A DNA stretch of 46,539 bases, taken from positions 21,013 through 67,551 of the forward strand of contig CADEDJ010000008.1 of NCBI GenBank assembly GCA_902826055.1, given 5' to 3'. Position 1 is the stretch's first letter. Each line of letters opens with the position of its first letter. Shown here piece after piece: positions 46,373 to 46,539 of the stretch. The position numbers were made by a program, and so were the translations under genes. Source of the stretch: an uncultured Nitrosomonas sp. Its GTDB lineage: Bacteria > Pseudomonadota > Gammaproteobacteria > Burkholderiales > Nitrosomonadaceae. The notes beneath the pieces are model-generated. The model was not told where the DNA came from and made no database searches. It worked only from the letters and a program-made list of their open reading frames with translations.

Positions 46373-46539
46373 AATTTTCCTCTCCCTCTATTTTTCTACC
46401 TCTTAACCATTATTTAGATTATCTATATCAGAACGAGTTCAATATAGATCCACCTTATTAAAATATAATATTCAATAAGTTAAACTATATTTGGATTATT
46501 CTTATTTCTGCGCATAAAGAAGAAAGCACCAAGAGCAAT

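Noticed and set aside
1..46539. CRISPR arrays, tRNA or rRNA genes, integrases, transposases
   Set aside because: None was recognised by eye on either strand; no regular spaced repeats, tRNA T-arm patterns or recombinase motifs were seen.

Overview
The window looks like chromosomal DNA of a betaproteobacterium, most likely an ammonia oxidiser of the Nitrosomonas type. The lineage call is inference. It rests on the moderately AT-rich composition, a B12 riboswitch operon with the betaproteobacterial cobalamin transporter BtuM, a Tat-exported multicopper oxidase, CopC with a CopD-cytochrome fusion, a DevBCA exporter, and the fatty-acid cluster yceD-rpmF-plsX-fabHDG-acpP-fabF-mltG. No amo, hao or rRNA genes are present to prove it. 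No tRNA, CRISPR, phage or complete insertion sequence was seen.

Left part (1-16084). A multicopper oxidase is followed by a hypothetical gene and a phosphoribosyltransferase on the minus strand. Next come two tandem, closely related TonB-dependent receptors with a YfiR-like periplasmic gene between them (+ strand). They converge on a complete heavy-metal RND efflux operon on the minus strand: a czcI-like small secreted protein, then czcC, czcB and czcA. The signature in CzcA points to divalent cations rather than copper or silver. A Maf-type pyrophosphatase closes this part.

Centre (16100-26100). This is a housekeeping block on the + strand for phospholipid and fatty-acid initiation (plsX, fabH, fabD, fabG, acpP, fabF), led by yceD and the 59-residue ribosomal protein L32 gene rpmF. 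It ends with mltG and a large three-module membrane glycosyltransferase (GT2 + GtrA + ArnT-like). Spacings are short and several starts are TTG.

Right part (26100-46539). On the minus strand are pgeF, a ZIP metal transporter and a DUF4019 secreted protein. On the + strand are a secreted ankyrin-repeat protein, a glycerol operon (glycerophosphodiesterase, GlpD, FGGY kinase), an APC permease and a degenerate EAL-HDOD protein. A rhodanese and a DevBCA-type ABC exporter lie on the minus strand. A cobalamin riboswitch precedes btuB-btuM-cobO, which together make a cobalamin uptake and adenosylation operon. At the right edge, CopC and a CopD-cytochrome c-redoxin fusion are encoded on the minus strand.

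Metals and cofactors dominate the accessory genes: copper (multicopper oxidase, CopC/CopD), divalent cations (Czc, ZIP), cobalamin, and further TonB-dependent uptake. A palindromic ~114-bp repeat occurs twice, in opposite orientation (144-257 and 34013-34127), and looks like a MITE-type dispersed element. The most unusual items are the receptor-YfiR-receptor array, the CopD-cytochrome-redoxin fusion, the triple glycosyltransferase fusion and the BtuM operon.
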